From Betaproteobacteria bacterium (GTDB taxonomy: Bacteria > Pseudomonadota > Gammaproteobacteria > Burkholderiales > Casimicrobiaceae): a DNA stretch of 32,095 nucleotides. Shown here piece by piece: positions 16,870 through 25,877 of this stretch (the stretch's first letter is position 1; every line of letters begins with the position of its first letter). Below the pieces are notes generated by a model that saw only the letters and a list, made by a program, of their open reading frames with translations, searched no databases and had not been told where the DNA came from. The position numbers and the translations under genes are program-made. The stretch lies in the NCBI GenBank assembly GCA_013298145.1, contig JAAFJO010000013.1, positions 1 to 32,095 on the forward strand, given 5' to 3'.

Positions 16870-18228
16870 ATGAATCGCATTCAGAGCCTCACGGCTGCAC
16901 CGGGCGAAGCGTTGCAGCCCACCGCTATCCGCATCACGGCGGCTGGCTTCGCAGCGGGCGAAGCGGTACGCATCGCATCGCGCCGAATCGACGATGCAGG
17001 CGTAACCTGGGCCGCACATGGCAACTTCATCGCCGATCACCACGGCACTATTGACCTTGACACCGCACCCAGTGAGAGTGGTACCTACACAGGTACCGAC
17101 CGGGCTGGCTTGTTTTGGTCAATGCTGCCAACGCCCGTGGCCGACCGCAGCTTCATGATCAATGCCGCCGAACGCTCGCACAAGTTGGGCGTACCGCACT
17201 TCGACCCGATCAAGACCATCGAGATCGAGCTCACGGCACACAGCGGCGACACAGTTCGAGCGAGCACCACAGTTCGACTGACGCGTTTGGCAGACGGGGT
17301 AGAGCTATTGCCTGTGCGCGATGGTCGCTTGCGCGGCATGCTACTGCGCTGGAAAGACCGCAGCCGGCAGCGCGGCGCCATCATGAGCCTTACCGGATCA
17401 GGCGGTGGTGTGGAAATGGGCTACGCACCGCTGCTTGCCTCTTTGGGCTACGACGTGCTGAGTCTGGCTTACTTCGCCTATGAAGACCTGCCTAGCGGCA
17501 TCGCGTCGATCCCGCTCGAGTACTTCGAGGAAGGTTTCCAGTGGATGCAGCGCGAGCTGAAACCTACGTGCATTGCCATCCAGGGCGCATCGCGCGGTGG
17601 CGAGCTGACGGTGGCGCTGGCTTCCTACCTACCGCAGTACGTGAAGGGTGCGATCGCGATCGTGCCAATGTATGCATCCAGCGCGGGCTGGGATCCCGAA
17701 CAAGGTGTTGCCGGACCGAGCTGGACATTTCGCGGAGAAAACATTCCGTTTGCGCCATCGACGAACCTGCGCTCGCTGGAAGATATGAAGCGTCTAGGCG
17801 ACGAGGCGCTTTATGGCTACGCTGCCACGCCCGACTATCGGGCGGACCTCGATCGGCCCGAGGTACGCGCTAACGCCGCACTGCCTATTGAGCGCGCTGG
17901 CGGCCCGCTGTTGTTGATTTCAGGCAAAGACGACCAAATGTGGCCTTGCGCCTGGGGGGCTGATCGCATCGTCGACAGGCTGCGCGCCAAGGGGTTTGCG
18001 CATCCTTACCGTCACTTGGCGCTCGACGACACAGGACACATCACGCCCACGCCCAACATGGTGACCAGCTTATCGCGAGCCGTCTATCACTCGCTGGCCA
18101 ACGTCTTTCTGGCCTGTGGCGGCTCGCCGGCGGGTGCGGCGCTAGCAAGCCGGCAAACGTGGGACGCGATGGTTGAGCACTACCAACTCGTATTCGGCGA
18201 CGCGCATACCGTGGGAGAAGCTGCATGA
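16870..18228 (+). CDS. BAAT-type acyl-CoA thioester hydrolase / amino-acid N-acyltransferase, copy 1
   Basis: The product has about 452 residues if started at ATG 16870, which aligns with the start of the next gene's product. In-frame ATGs at 16840 and 16843 overlap the esterase stop and may be used. The N-terminal domain (about 1-150) is the beta-sandwich of the BAAT family (ALQPTAIRITAAGFAAGE). The C-terminal alpha/beta-hydrolase domain has GSGGGVEMGYAPLLASLGYD, the elbow QGASRGGEL with Ser241, the acid in SGKDDQMW and the base in TGHIT. BAAT enzymes transfer acyl groups from CoA to amino acids or hydrolyse acyl-CoA. A Ser rather than a Cys nucleophile favours hydrolase activity in the animal enzymes, though bacterial rules are uncertain. 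Its stop overlaps the start of copy 2 by 4 bases. Confidence 0.9.
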   Translation: MNRIQSLTAAPGEALQPTAIRITAAGFAAGEAVRIASRRIDDAGVTWAAHGNFIADHHGTIDLDTAPSESGTYTGTDRAGLFWSMLPTPVADRSFMINAAERSHKLGVPHFDPIKTIEIELTAHSGDTVRASTTVRLTRLADGVELLPVRDGRLRGMLLRWKDRSRQRGAIMSLTGSGGGVEMGYAPLLASLGYDVLSLAYFAYEDLPSGIASIPLEYFEEGFQWMQRELKPTCIAIQGASRGGELTVALASYLPQYVKGAIAIVPMYASSAGWDPEQGVAGPSWTFRGENIPFAPSTNLRSLEDMKRLGDEALYGYAATPDYRADLDRPEVRANAALPIERAGGPLLLISGKDDQMWPCAWGADRIVDRLRAKGFAHPYRHLALDDTGHITPTPNMVTSLSRAVYHSLANVFLACGGSPAGAALASRQTWDAMVEHYQLVFGDAHTVGEAA

Positions 18229-19565
18229 TCCAAACCACACTCACCGCGACGCCCAGCGACGCGCTACAGCCCACCGCGATCGCCATCACTGGGGCCGGCT
18301 TTGCACCTGGCGAAATCGTGCGAATCGCAAGCACACTGGTGGACGATGCAGGCGTCACCTGGTCAGCCCACGGCCACTTTATGGCTGATGCTCGCGGCGA
18401 GATAGACCTGGCCACTGCGCCCAGCGACAACGGCACCTACGAAGGCGTTGATGTCGGCGGCCTGCTCTGGTCAATGCAGCCTCCCGGCGGTATCAGCCGT
18501 CAATTCATGCTCGACGCCACTGAGCGCGCGCGCAAGCTGGGCTCGCCGCACGTCGACCCAGTGAAGCCGCATGTGATTGAGCTGAGCGCATCTACCGATG
18601 GTCAGCTGCGCGCACGCACCACGCTCACACTGCGCCGCTTAGCCGAAGGCATTGAACAAGCGCCGTTGCGCGACGGCCGCCTGCGCGGCCATGTGTTTCG
18701 CTGGAAAGAACGCCTACTAGCCGATGGCCGCCCGCGTGGCTGCATATTTACGTTCACTGGCTCCGGCGGCGGCCTGGAGATGGGCTACGCGCCGGTGTTA
18801 GCGTCGCTTGGCTACGACGTGGTGTGCCTGGCCTACTTTGCCTACGAGGACTTGCCAAAGTTCATAGCAGCGATTCCACTGGAATACTTCGAAGAAGGCT
18901 TCCAGTGGGCACAGCGCGAACTAGGTGCCGAGACTATCGCCGTACAAGGCGCATCGCGCGGAGGCGAGCTAGCGATCGCGCTGGCCTCCTTCCTGCCACA
19001 GTACATCAAGGGCGTGATCGGTATCGTGCCCATGTACACCACGAGCGTCGGCTGGGACCCAGCCAAAGGCTTCGGTGGCCCGAGCTTCACCTTCCGCGGC
19101 GAGCCCATCCCGCACTGCGGTGCCGGTGACGACCCCGACTGGGACCGCGTGCGCCTCATAGGTCTGGCCGACCCCAAGGGCTACGCCTCTACGCCGGAGT
19201 ACCGGAAGACGTTGGAACAACCCGAGACCCGCGCCAGCCCGCTACCTATAGAACGCGCAACCGGCCCCGTGCTTTTGATCAGCGGCGTAGACGACCAGAT
19301 GTGGCCCAGCGCCTGGGGCTCAGACCTCATCATTAACCGGCTGCGCGCCCAGGGCTTCACGCACCCCTACCGGCATCTCTGCCTGCAAGAAACCGGACAC
19401 ATCACGCCGTTTCCAAACACCGTCACCACCTTTACCCCGGCAGTGCTGCATTCGCTGCTGGGCATCTTCCTGGCTTGCGGTGGCACGCCGGCAGGCACCG
19501 CACGCGCTAGCCGCCAAACCTGGGATGCGACAGCGGCACACTATCGTACAGTCTTCGGGCACTAA
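18225..19565 (+). CDS. BAAT-type acyl-CoA thioester hydrolase / amino-acid N-acyltransferase, copy 2
   Basis: The 446-residue product is a tandem paralogue of the preceding gene, with long identical runs such as PLEYFEEGFQW and GASRGGEL. The ATGA junction at 18225-18228 couples the two. Catalytic residues are preserved: Ser244 (QGASRGGEL), Asp in SGVDDQMW and His in TGHIT. It differs from copy 1 mainly in the lid region (HCGAGDDPDWDRVRLIGL). Keeping two full-length copies side by side suggests either two substrates or a heteromeric enzyme. The next gene starts 17 bases downstream. Function within the pathway is inferred from family only: acyl transfer to an amine, or release of a free acid from CoA. 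Confidence 0.9.
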   Translation: MIQTTLTATPSDALQPTAIAITGAGFAPGEIVRIASTLVDDAGVTWSAHGHFMADARGEIDLATAPSDNGTYEGVDVGGLLWSMQPPGGISRQFMLDATERARKLGSPHVDPVKPHVIELSASTDGQLRARTTLTLRRLAEGIEQAPLRDGRLRGHVFRWKERLLADGRPRGCIFTFTGSGGGLEMGYAPVLASLGYDVVCLAYFAYEDLPKFIAAIPLEYFEEGFQWAQRELGAETIAVQGASRGGELAIALASFLPQYIKGVIGIVPMYTTSVGWDPAKGFGGPSFTFRGEPIPHCGAGDDPDWDRVRLIGLADPKGYASTPEYRKTLEQPETRASPLPIERATGPVLLISGVDDQMWPSAWGSDLIINRLRAQGFTHPYRHLCLQETGHITPFPNTVTTFTPAVLHSLLGIFLACGGTPAGTARASRQTWDATAAHYRTVFGH

Positions 19566-19582
19566 AGGCAGAGATCGTCACC

Positions 19583-20815
19583 ATGCCCCTTACACCCGCC
19601 CAAGCCCTGGATGAGCGCGTTAGCTTGGAACTGGAGTCTGTTCGCGCAGCCGGAGCGTACAAAACCGAACGCGTCATTGGCAGCACCCAAGGCGCACGGG
19701 TGCGCCTGGTTGACGGTCGCGAACTGGTTAACCTATGCGCCAATAACTATCTGGGCCTTGCCAATGACACTCGTTTAGTCGAGGCTGCAGCCGAAGCACT
19801 ACGCAGCCATGGCCTAGGCTTGGCCTCGGCGCGCTTCATCTGCGGCACACAAGACCTGCACAAGACGCTGGAAACCTCCGTTGCAGAGTTCCTCGGCACG
19901 GAAGACGCCGTTCTCTACGCTGCTGCATTTGATGCTAACGGCGGACTGTTCGAGCCGTTGCTGGGCGAACCTGACGCGGTGATCTCGGACGAGCTGAACC
20001 ACGCCTCAATCATCGACGGTATTCGCCTGTGTAAGGCGCGACGCTGGCGCTACCGGCACAACGATATGGCTGACTTAGAACGCTGCCTGAAGGAAGCGCG
20101 GCAAGGCGGCGCACGCAGCACACTGGTTTTCACCGACGGCGTCTTTTCGATGGACGGGACCATCGCCCAGCTCGACCGTATCAAGACACTGTGCGACAGC
20201 CATGGCGCGCTTATGGGTATCGACGAGTGCCATGCCACTGGCGTACTCGGACCACAGGGCCGTGGCACCCATGCGCATTTCGGCTTGGTGGGTCAGGTCG
20301 ATCTGATTACCGGCACCTTCGGGAAGGCGCTGGGCGGTGCGAGCGGCGGCTTTACGGCTTGCAGCTACCGCGTGGCTGACTTGCTACGGCAGCGCTCGCG
20401 GCCCTATCTGTTTTCCAACACACTGGCCCCGCCTATCGTCGGTGCGAGCTTGTGCGCCCTGCAAATGCTGCGCGAGGACGGTGCCCGCGTAAAGCGCCTC
20501 GCTGCGCATGCGCTGCGATTTCGAGCCGCGCTTGAAGGTCTCGGCTACACGCTCAAACCGGGCAGTCCCCCCATCGTACCAGTGATGCTCGGCGACGAGC
20601 ATATGGCCAAAAAACTGGCGGCGCGGCTATTGGCGCTGGGCCTTTATGTGGTGAGCTTTTCTCACCCCGTGGTGCCTCGAGGCCAGGCCCGCATCCGGGT
20701 CCAGCTCAGCGACGCACACAGTGAGGCCGACCTGCAACTGGCTATTGCAGCCTTCGCGCAGGCCGGGCACGAGCTGGGCATCGGCGCGAGTCGGGTTCCA
20801 CAACACATTAATTAG
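19583..20815 (+). CDS. PLP-dependent alpha-oxoamine synthase (Kbl/BioF family)
   Basis: The product has 410 residues. Family landmarks are CANNYLGLANDTRLV near the N-terminus, GLASARFICGTQDLHKTLE, SDELNHASIIDGIRL, DECHATGVLGPQGRG and the PLP-lysine motif GTFGKALGG (Lys248). This matches glycine C-acetyltransferase and 8-amino-7-oxononanoate synthases. Such enzymes condense an amino acid with an acyl-CoA, losing CO2 (or running in reverse) to make an alpha-amino ketone. No biotin or threonine-degradation genes are adjacent, so a pathway-specific reaction on glycine, alanine or another amino acid is more likely than housekeeping. The resemblance is closest to Kbl by eye, but the symbol is withheld because the acyl substrate is unknown. 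Confidence 0.93.
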   Translation: MPLTPAQALDERVSLELESVRAAGAYKTERVIGSTQGARVRLVDGRELVNLCANNYLGLANDTRLVEAAAEALRSHGLGLASARFICGTQDLHKTLETSVAEFLGTEDAVLYAAAFDANGGLFEPLLGEPDAVISDELNHASIIDGIRLCKARRWRYRHNDMADLERCLKEARQGGARSTLVFTDGVFSMDGTIAQLDRIKTLCDSHGALMGIDECHATGVLGPQGRGTHAHFGLVGQVDLITGTFGKALGGASGGFTACSYRVADLLRQRSRPYLFSNTLAPPIVGASLCALQMLREDGARVKRLAAHALRFRAALEGLGYTLKPGSPPIVPVMLGDEHMAKKLAARLLALGLYVVSFSHPVVPRGQARIRVQLSDAHSEADLQLAIAAFAQAGHELGIGASRVPQHIN

Positions 20816-20826
20816 GATCAGAACTG

Positions 20827-21702
20827 ATGAACACCCGACGTAGCCTGGATCATTTTGTAATTGCCGTCGACGACTTACCAAAGGCCGAGCAGGTTTATCG
20901 CAAGCTAGGCTTTTCAGTCATGCCGAAGGCGCGCCACGCCGCCATTGGAACCGCTAACCACGTCATCCAACTTCACAGCACGTACGTAGAGCTGCTGGGC
21001 GACCTAGACCTCTGCATCTTTGAGCCGCTCAAGCAACGCTTCGCGAGCCGGCGTGCCGCAGGCGACGGCTTCTACATCAACTGCCTGGACTCTCGCGATC
21101 TACAAGCGGACCGTGACGCCTTGCTAGCCAAAGGCTACGCATGCGGCGAAATCATTAGTGCGCGCCGAAAAGTCGCCATGCCCGACGGTTCGTTAGACGA
21201 GACTGCGAGCGACTGTTTCTACGTCTGGCGCGACGACGCACGGCTGACCTCGACCCTGTTCTACGCAGCACACGCGAAGCCTCATGTGATCTGGTTCGAA
21301 CCCTGGCAGAGCCACCCTAATACGGCGATGACGACCTTGTCGCTGACCTACGCGAGCGACAACTTGCAGGCCGACGAGCCTTACTTCACCGATCTGTTCG
21401 GCACGGAACCCGCGCAGCGAAACGTCGCTTGCCTAATTTACTTGACCGCACGCGGCGAGCGTTTCGAGGTCTTTACTCATGACACGCTGCGCACACGCTA
21501 TGGGCGCCAGACACCAGCGCGCAACGGGTTGGCCACGTTGGGCGTGGGCATTCGCTACGGTGTGGCGAGCCTTCACGTCTGCCGTGCCGCGCTACAGGGC
21601 ACCGGCGTGCCCTTCGCGGAAGAAGCGGGCGTCATTACCGTGGCGGCCAACGACGCCTGCGGCGTGGTGACGGAATTTGCCCAACTGCCGACGAGCCGCT
21701 GA
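20827..21702 (+). CDS. VOC-superfamily (glyoxalase-like) protein 2
   Basis: The product has 291 residues. The ATG follows AGGATCAGAACTG. It is a paralogue of the VOC protein at 15074: LDHFVIAVDDLPKAEQVYRK, NHVIQLHSTYVELLG and the shared segment SARRKVAMPDGSLDETASDC, then FEPWQSHPNT matching EAYTHHANT. The two probably act on related intermediates, or one is regulatory. Its stop codon overlaps the ATG of the transporter by one base (TGATG, 21700-21704). Metal-binding residues cannot be assigned with certainty from one sequence. Confidence 0.85.
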   Translation: MNTRRSLDHFVIAVDDLPKAEQVYRKLGFSVMPKARHAAIGTANHVIQLHSTYVELLGDLDLCIFEPLKQRFASRRAAGDGFYINCLDSRDLQADRDALLAKGYACGEIISARRKVAMPDGSLDETASDCFYVWRDDARLTSTLFYAAHAKPHVIWFEPWQSHPNTAMTTLSLTYASDNLQADEPYFTDLFGTEPAQRNVACLIYLTARGERFEVFTHDTLRTRYGRQTPARNGLATLGVGIRYGVASLHVCRAALQGTGVPFAEEAGVITVAANDACGVVTEFAQLPTSR

Positions 21703-23129
21703 TGAACCAAACGCCCTCCCAGAAGCCGATGATGCCGAACCGGCCGTGGGTCTACGGACTATTTGTACTGTGTACGGTCATGGTGCTGGGCATCGCTGCC
21801 AGTCAGTTACTTACCTTGCTGGTTCAGCCACTGCGGGCCGACCTAAAGCTGACTGATTCGCAGATCGGACATCTGCACGGTTCGGTGATCGCCGTAGCAG
21901 CCGCCTTGGCGGCCTTTCCAATCGGATGGCTCTCTGATCGGATTGATCGGCGTTGGGTGCTCGCAGGTTGTGTCCTGGTGTGGTCGGTGGCGACGTATGC
22001 GGCAGGCCTATCGCGAAACTTTGAAGGGCTAATGTGGGCAATGGTGGTGTTGTCGGTGGGCGAGGCCGCGCTCATGCCAATTATCTACGCCATCACCCCG
22101 CGGGTAGTGCCCGCGCGACGGCTAGCCACGGCTAACCTCCTCGTGTACTCCACGATTGTGCTGAGCAGCGGTGCAGCGCTCGCATTGGGCGGCACGCTTT
22201 ACGATTGGATCTCTTCGAATCGGGGTGTATTGCCATGGCGCGATGCGGGTGAGTCTTGGCGGTTAGTGTTTTTTATCGCCGGCATTGCAGGACCCGTGGT
22301 CGCCTTAATGTTGTTTATGGTCAAACTGACTCCCGCACCAGCCGATGCGGTGACCGACGCGTCGCTCTTGAAGCATTCGTACTTTGCCCGTGTAGCAGTT
22401 CCTACTGCGCAGACCTATACGCAGTTCCTGCGCACCCATGGTGTGTCGATTGTGCTGATCTTCACCGCTCTGGGCGCCATGAATATGGGTTGGTTCACCT
22501 TGGCAATCTGGATGCCCGCTGTCCTCAGCCGCAGCTTTGGCACCGAAGTAAGCGCCGCTGGTGTCGCATTCGGCGGTGCGAGCATGGCCGCTAGCGTCGT
22601 GGGTATTGCGGTAGGACTTTGGTGGGCGTCCCGCTCCCAAGGTGCGCCCGATCCTGTCGCGGGTCTGCGTATGGTTCGTCACGGCTCGTTAGCCGCGATC
22701 CCTGTGGTGATGTTGATGGCTTGGGTGCCTAGCCAAACGGCGCTCCTAGCTCTGACCGGAGTGGCCATTGCCATTCTGGTCATAGCTGCTGCCCAGGCTC
22801 CTACGATCATGCAGAACATGGCGCCGACCTCTTTTGTGGGCCGCACAATCGCGCTATGCGTCCTCGTGATTCTTCCTATCCGTGCTGGGGCTCCCGTTGC
22901 GGTAGGCTGGCTGTCGGATCGTTTCGGCGCAGATACGCCCACCGGCTTGCTGCATGCCATGGTGATGGTGGGCGTGGCGATGCTGGTATTCGCGGTGGTC
23001 TTGCTCTACCTGTGCGAGCAGCGCTATCGGCGGCTGGTGGCGTCGAACCGACGGGCTGATGGGTTAGAGCCGTTGCCGGCAGCGGTGCCGGTACCCGCAG
23101 CAAAAGCGCAGTTTGATCACCATGAATAA
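21702..23129 (+). CDS. Major facilitator superfamily transporter
   Basis: This 475-residue integral membrane protein has about 12 hydrophobic segments, with an N-terminal one at about 16-37 (WVYGLFVLCTVMVLGIAAS). The MFS loop-2 motif is present as GWLSDRIDRRWVL, and its repeat in the second half as GWLSDRFG. A longer central loop carries LKHSYFARVAVPTAQTYT. The C-terminal tail is short and polar (FDHHE). It could take up a substrate across the inner membrane after TonB-dependent passage of the outer membrane, or export a product; direction cannot be told from sequence. The gene overlaps its neighbours on both sides. Confidence 0.93.
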   Translation: MNQTPSQKPMMPNRPWVYGLFVLCTVMVLGIAASQLLTLLVQPLRADLKLTDSQIGHLHGSVIAVAAALAAFPIGWLSDRIDRRWVLAGCVLVWSVATYAAGLSRNFEGLMWAMVVLSVGEAALMPIIYAITPRVVPARRLATANLLVYSTIVLSSGAALALGGTLYDWISSNRGVLPWRDAGESWRLVFFIAGIAGPVVALMLFMVKLTPAPADAVTDASLLKHSYFARVAVPTAQTYTQFLRTHGVSIVLIFTALGAMNMGWFTLAIWMPAVLSRSFGTEVSAAGVAFGGASMAASVVGIAVGLWWASRSQGAPDPVAGLRMVRHGSLAAIPVVMLMAWVPSQTALLALTGVAIAILVIAAAQAPTIMQNMAPTSFVGRTIALCVLVILPIRAGAPVAVGWLSDRFGADTPTGLLHAMVMVGVAMLVFAVVLLYLCEQRYRRLVASNRRADGLEPLPAAVPVPAAKAQFDHHE

Positions 23130-24279
23130 GATGCGCATGAAAAACGAAAACAATCGTCAGGCTTGGATCCGCGACGCAGTCCGGCGCATCGAGGCCGACT
23201 TCCAGCGCTCGGCCGACACCCACCTGCTGCCGGTGGCACTACCCGGCCTGCAAGGTATCTCGCTTTACCTGAAGGACGAGAGCAGCCACCCGACTGGAAG
23301 CCTCAAGCATCGGCTAGCACGCAGCCTGTTCCTACACGCGCTATGTAACGGCTGGTTGACGAAAGACTCGACCGTAGTTGAGTCGTCGAGCGGTAGCACC
23401 GCAATCAGCGAGGCCTACTTCGCGCGCCTGCTCGGCTTGCCTTTTATTGCCGTGATGCCACGCAGCACAAGCAGCGCTAAAGTGGCAGCCATCGAGTTCC
23501 ATGGCGGACGCTGCCACTTGGTGGACGATCCAAAGACCGTGTACGCCGAGAGCGAACGCTTAGCGCGTGAATGCGGCGGCCACTACATGGATCAGTTCAC
23601 GCACGCCGAACGTGCCACCGACTGGCGCGCGAACAACAATATCGCGGACAGCATCTTCCAGCAGATGAAGCTAGAGCCGCATCCTGTGCCGCACTGGTTG
23701 GTAGCAAGCGCCGGCACTGGTGGCACGTTGGCCACGCTGGGTCGCTATGTGCGCTACTGTCGGCATAACACTCTCGTATGCGGCGCGGACGCCGAGCGCA
23801 GTGTCCTGTTTGAGCATTACTTGAACCGAGATCCCGGTCTCACCCTTAAACAGGGCTCGCGCATCGAGGGCATCGGCCGACCGCGTGTCGAGCCGTCGTT
23901 TCTACCCGACACGATGGACGCCATGGTGAAAGTGCCCGACCGTTGGAGCTTGGCGGCCATGCTGGCCCTGAGCGAGCAGCTCGGCCGTCCCGTCGGCGGG
24001 TCGACCGGCACGAACCTTGTCGCCGCACTGAGCTGCGCCTCTGCCATGCGGCAACAGGGGGTAACAGGCGCCATCGTCACCCTATTGTGCGACGACGGCC
24101 AGCGCTACTGGCAGACCTGCTTCGATGCAGACTGGCGGGCGCACCACGACTTGACTTGTGACGAGGAGCTGACGCAGATACGGCGATGGCTGGAACACGG
24201 CCAATCGCCGGGGGATTTGTTAAACACCCTGCCTCACGCAGGGGCGCTAAATCTGAGACCAGAGAGACAGGTTCAATGA
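23122..24279 (+). CDS. PLP-dependent enzyme of the cysteine synthase fold (cysteine desulfhydrase-like)
   Basis: The product has about 385 residues from ATG 23122, which overlaps the transporter end by 8 bases; TTG 23113 and ATGs at 23131 and 23137 are alternatives. Fold-type II PLP features are KDESSHPTGSLKHR with the PLP lysine at about 62, VVESSSGSTAISEAYFA, the glycine loop ASAGTGGTLATLG and GGSTGTNLVAALSCA. It resembles the group that includes actinobacterial Cds1-type L-cysteine desulfhydrases more than CysK/CysM, because of the N-terminal helical extension and the long tail after residue 320. Likely reactions are beta-elimination or beta-replacement on cysteine, serine or a related amino acid. 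The stop overlaps the next small ORF in an ATGA junction. Confidence 0.87.
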   Translation: MNKMRMKNENNRQAWIRDAVRRIEADFQRSADTHLLPVALPGLQGISLYLKDESSHPTGSLKHRLARSLFLHALCNGWLTKDSTVVESSSGSTAISEAYFARLLGLPFIAVMPRSTSSAKVAAIEFHGGRCHLVDDPKTVYAESERLARECGGHYMDQFTHAERATDWRANNNIADSIFQQMKLEPHPVPHWLVASAGTGGTLATLGRYVRYCRHNTLVCGADAERSVLFEHYLNRDPGLTLKQGSRIEGIGRPRVEPSFLPDTMDAMVKVPDRWSLAAMLALSEQLGRPVGGSTGTNLVAALSCASAMRQQGVTGAIVTLLCDDGQRYWQTCFDADWRAHHDLTCDEELTQIRRWLEHGQSPGDLLNTLPHAGALNLRPERQVQ

Positions 24280-24374
24280 GCCTAGGAATCATAGGAGCCT
24301 CGGCCGTACACGAAGACGGCGGCGTCAACGCGACGGTCTTTGAGCGACTACTCGCGCCCTTCAGCGAAAACTGA
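24276..24374 (+). pseudogene. 32-codon ORF, truncated duplicate of the reductase 5' end
   Basis: The ATG at 24276 overlaps the preceding stop (ATGA), and the frame ends at 24374. The peptide contains VHEDGGVNATVFERLLAP, which aligns with VHAHGGPNATVFERDYPRP at the start of the reductase at 24425. The DNA is also similar (about 24303-24362 against about 24449-24511). After the match the sequence runs into a stop and an AT-rich stretch (24380-24415). It is most simply the scar of a duplication or a replaced reductase gene. It is still positioned for translation, so a small expressed peptide cannot be excluded. Confidence 0.6.
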
Positions 24375-24424
24375 CTGCGCGCTATTGAAATTTTTTAAAT
24401 AAACATAACCACTAAGGAACCATC

Positions 24425-25453
24425 ATGCCCCTTTCCATGCGCGCCGCCGTCGTACACGCCCACGGCGGCCCCAACGCGACCGTCTTTGAGCGCGACTATC
24501 CGCGCCCTTTAGTCAAGCCCGGCTGCGTTCTACTGCGTGTGCGCGCCTGCTCGCTCAACTACCACGACATCTTCACGCGGCGCAGCATGCCCGGCATCAA
24601 GGTGCCGCTGCCTATCATCGTCGGCTCGGATATTGCCGGCGAAATCCTCGAAATCGGCGTAGGCGTCGTTGGCTTTGCAATCGGCGAGCGGGTGATGGTC
24701 GATCCGCTGCCGCTGAGCGGCGTGGACGCGCCGAAAGGCATGATCGGCGAGATGTACGACGGCGGCCGCGCCGAGTACTGCGTGGTCTATGCGCCGCAGT
24801 TAGTGAAGCTTCCCGACGACGTGAGCTTCGAAGTGGCAGCCAGCCTGCCGCTGGCCTATGCAACCGCACACCGCATGATGGTCACCATCGGACAGGTTAA
24901 GGCTGGCGAAACGGTTCTGATCCTCGGTGCGAGCGGCGGCGTCGGTACCGCCTGCGTAATGCTGGCTAAGCTGGCCGGCGCCAGTGTGATTGCTTGCGCT
25001 GGTAGCGACGACAAGGCCGCACGGCTCCATGCGCTTGGTGCTGACCACGTCATCAATTACAAGACAACTACTGTCATGGAGGCTACGCACGCGCTGGTGG
25101 GTAAGCCCCGCATTACGGGCACCGGCGGCGTGGACGTCGTGGTTAACTTCACGGGCGGCAACTCCTGGCAGGAAAATATCCGCTGCCTGAAAGTGGGTGG
25201 CCGGTTGCTAACCTGTGGGGCTACCGCCGGCTACGACGAGCAAATTGACGTGCGATACATCTGGACTTTCGAACTGAAACTAATGGGTAGCAACGGCTGG
25301 CGACGTGAAGACATCACTGCCTTGATTGAGCTGGCGCGCAGCAAGCGCATGGTGCCGATGATCGACAGGGTCCTTCCGCTCGAGGACATCCGCGAGGCAG
25401 AGCGCCTGATGGAAGAGCGCGAGGTCTTTGGCAAGATTGTGGTGACGCCATGA
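24425..25453 (+). CDS. Medium-chain dehydrogenase/reductase (quinone-oxidoreductase-like)
   Basis: The product has 342 residues. AAGGAACC precedes the ATG by about 6 bases. The N-terminal GroES-like domain (RAAVVHAHGGPNATVFERDY, LPIIVGSDIAGEI) is followed by a Rossmann domain with ILGASGGVGTACVMLAKLAG, ALGADHVINYK and CLKVGGRLLTCGATAGY. The four-Cys structural zinc motif of alcohol dehydrogenases is absent, so it is likely an NAD(P)H-dependent reductase of an enone, quinone or acyl-CoA. It is the only gene of the operon preceded by a sizeable AT-rich gap, which could hold an internal promoter. Its stop overlaps the thioesterase start (ATGA, 25450-25453). Confidence 0.9.
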   Translation: MPLSMRAAVVHAHGGPNATVFERDYPRPLVKPGCVLLRVRACSLNYHDIFTRRSMPGIKVPLPIIVGSDIAGEILEIGVGVVGFAIGERVMVDPLPLSGVDAPKGMIGEMYDGGRAEYCVVYAPQLVKLPDDVSFEVAASLPLAYATAHRMMVTIGQVKAGETVLILGASGGVGTACVMLAKLAGASVIACAGSDDKAARLHALGADHVINYKTTTVMEATHALVGKPRITGTGGVDVVVNFTGGNSWQENIRCLKVGGRLLTCGATAGYDEQIDVRYIWTFELKLMGSNGWRREDITALIELARSKRMVPMIDRVLPLEDIREAERLMEEREVFGKIVVTP

Positions 25454-25877
25454 GCAGTGATCTCAACATCGATTTTATTGCGGCATTACAAGCGCTGTGC
25501 AACGAGTCACCCTTTATTAATTTCGCAGGCGTGCAGGTGACCGATTTGGACAGCGATGAGATGCGCGTCGGTTTTCGCATGCCGTTTCGGCCCGAATTCG
25601 AACGCGGCGCCGGCACTGGGCAATGGCATGGCGGGCCTATCGCGTCGTTGATTGACACAGCAGGCTGCATGGCACTGATTGCGATGGCAAGGCGCAGCGC
25701 TGGAACCGTTGACCTGCGCATCGATTACCTTCGCCCGGCGGGTGGGGCCTACCTCGACGCCGTCGGCAAGGTGCGCCGCGTTGGCCGCACCACGGGTGTC
25801 GCAGATGTGGACGTGCTAGACAGTGCAGGTAAGCTAATCGCAATCGGGCGAGGCAGTTTCTACATCGAGATTCCAAA

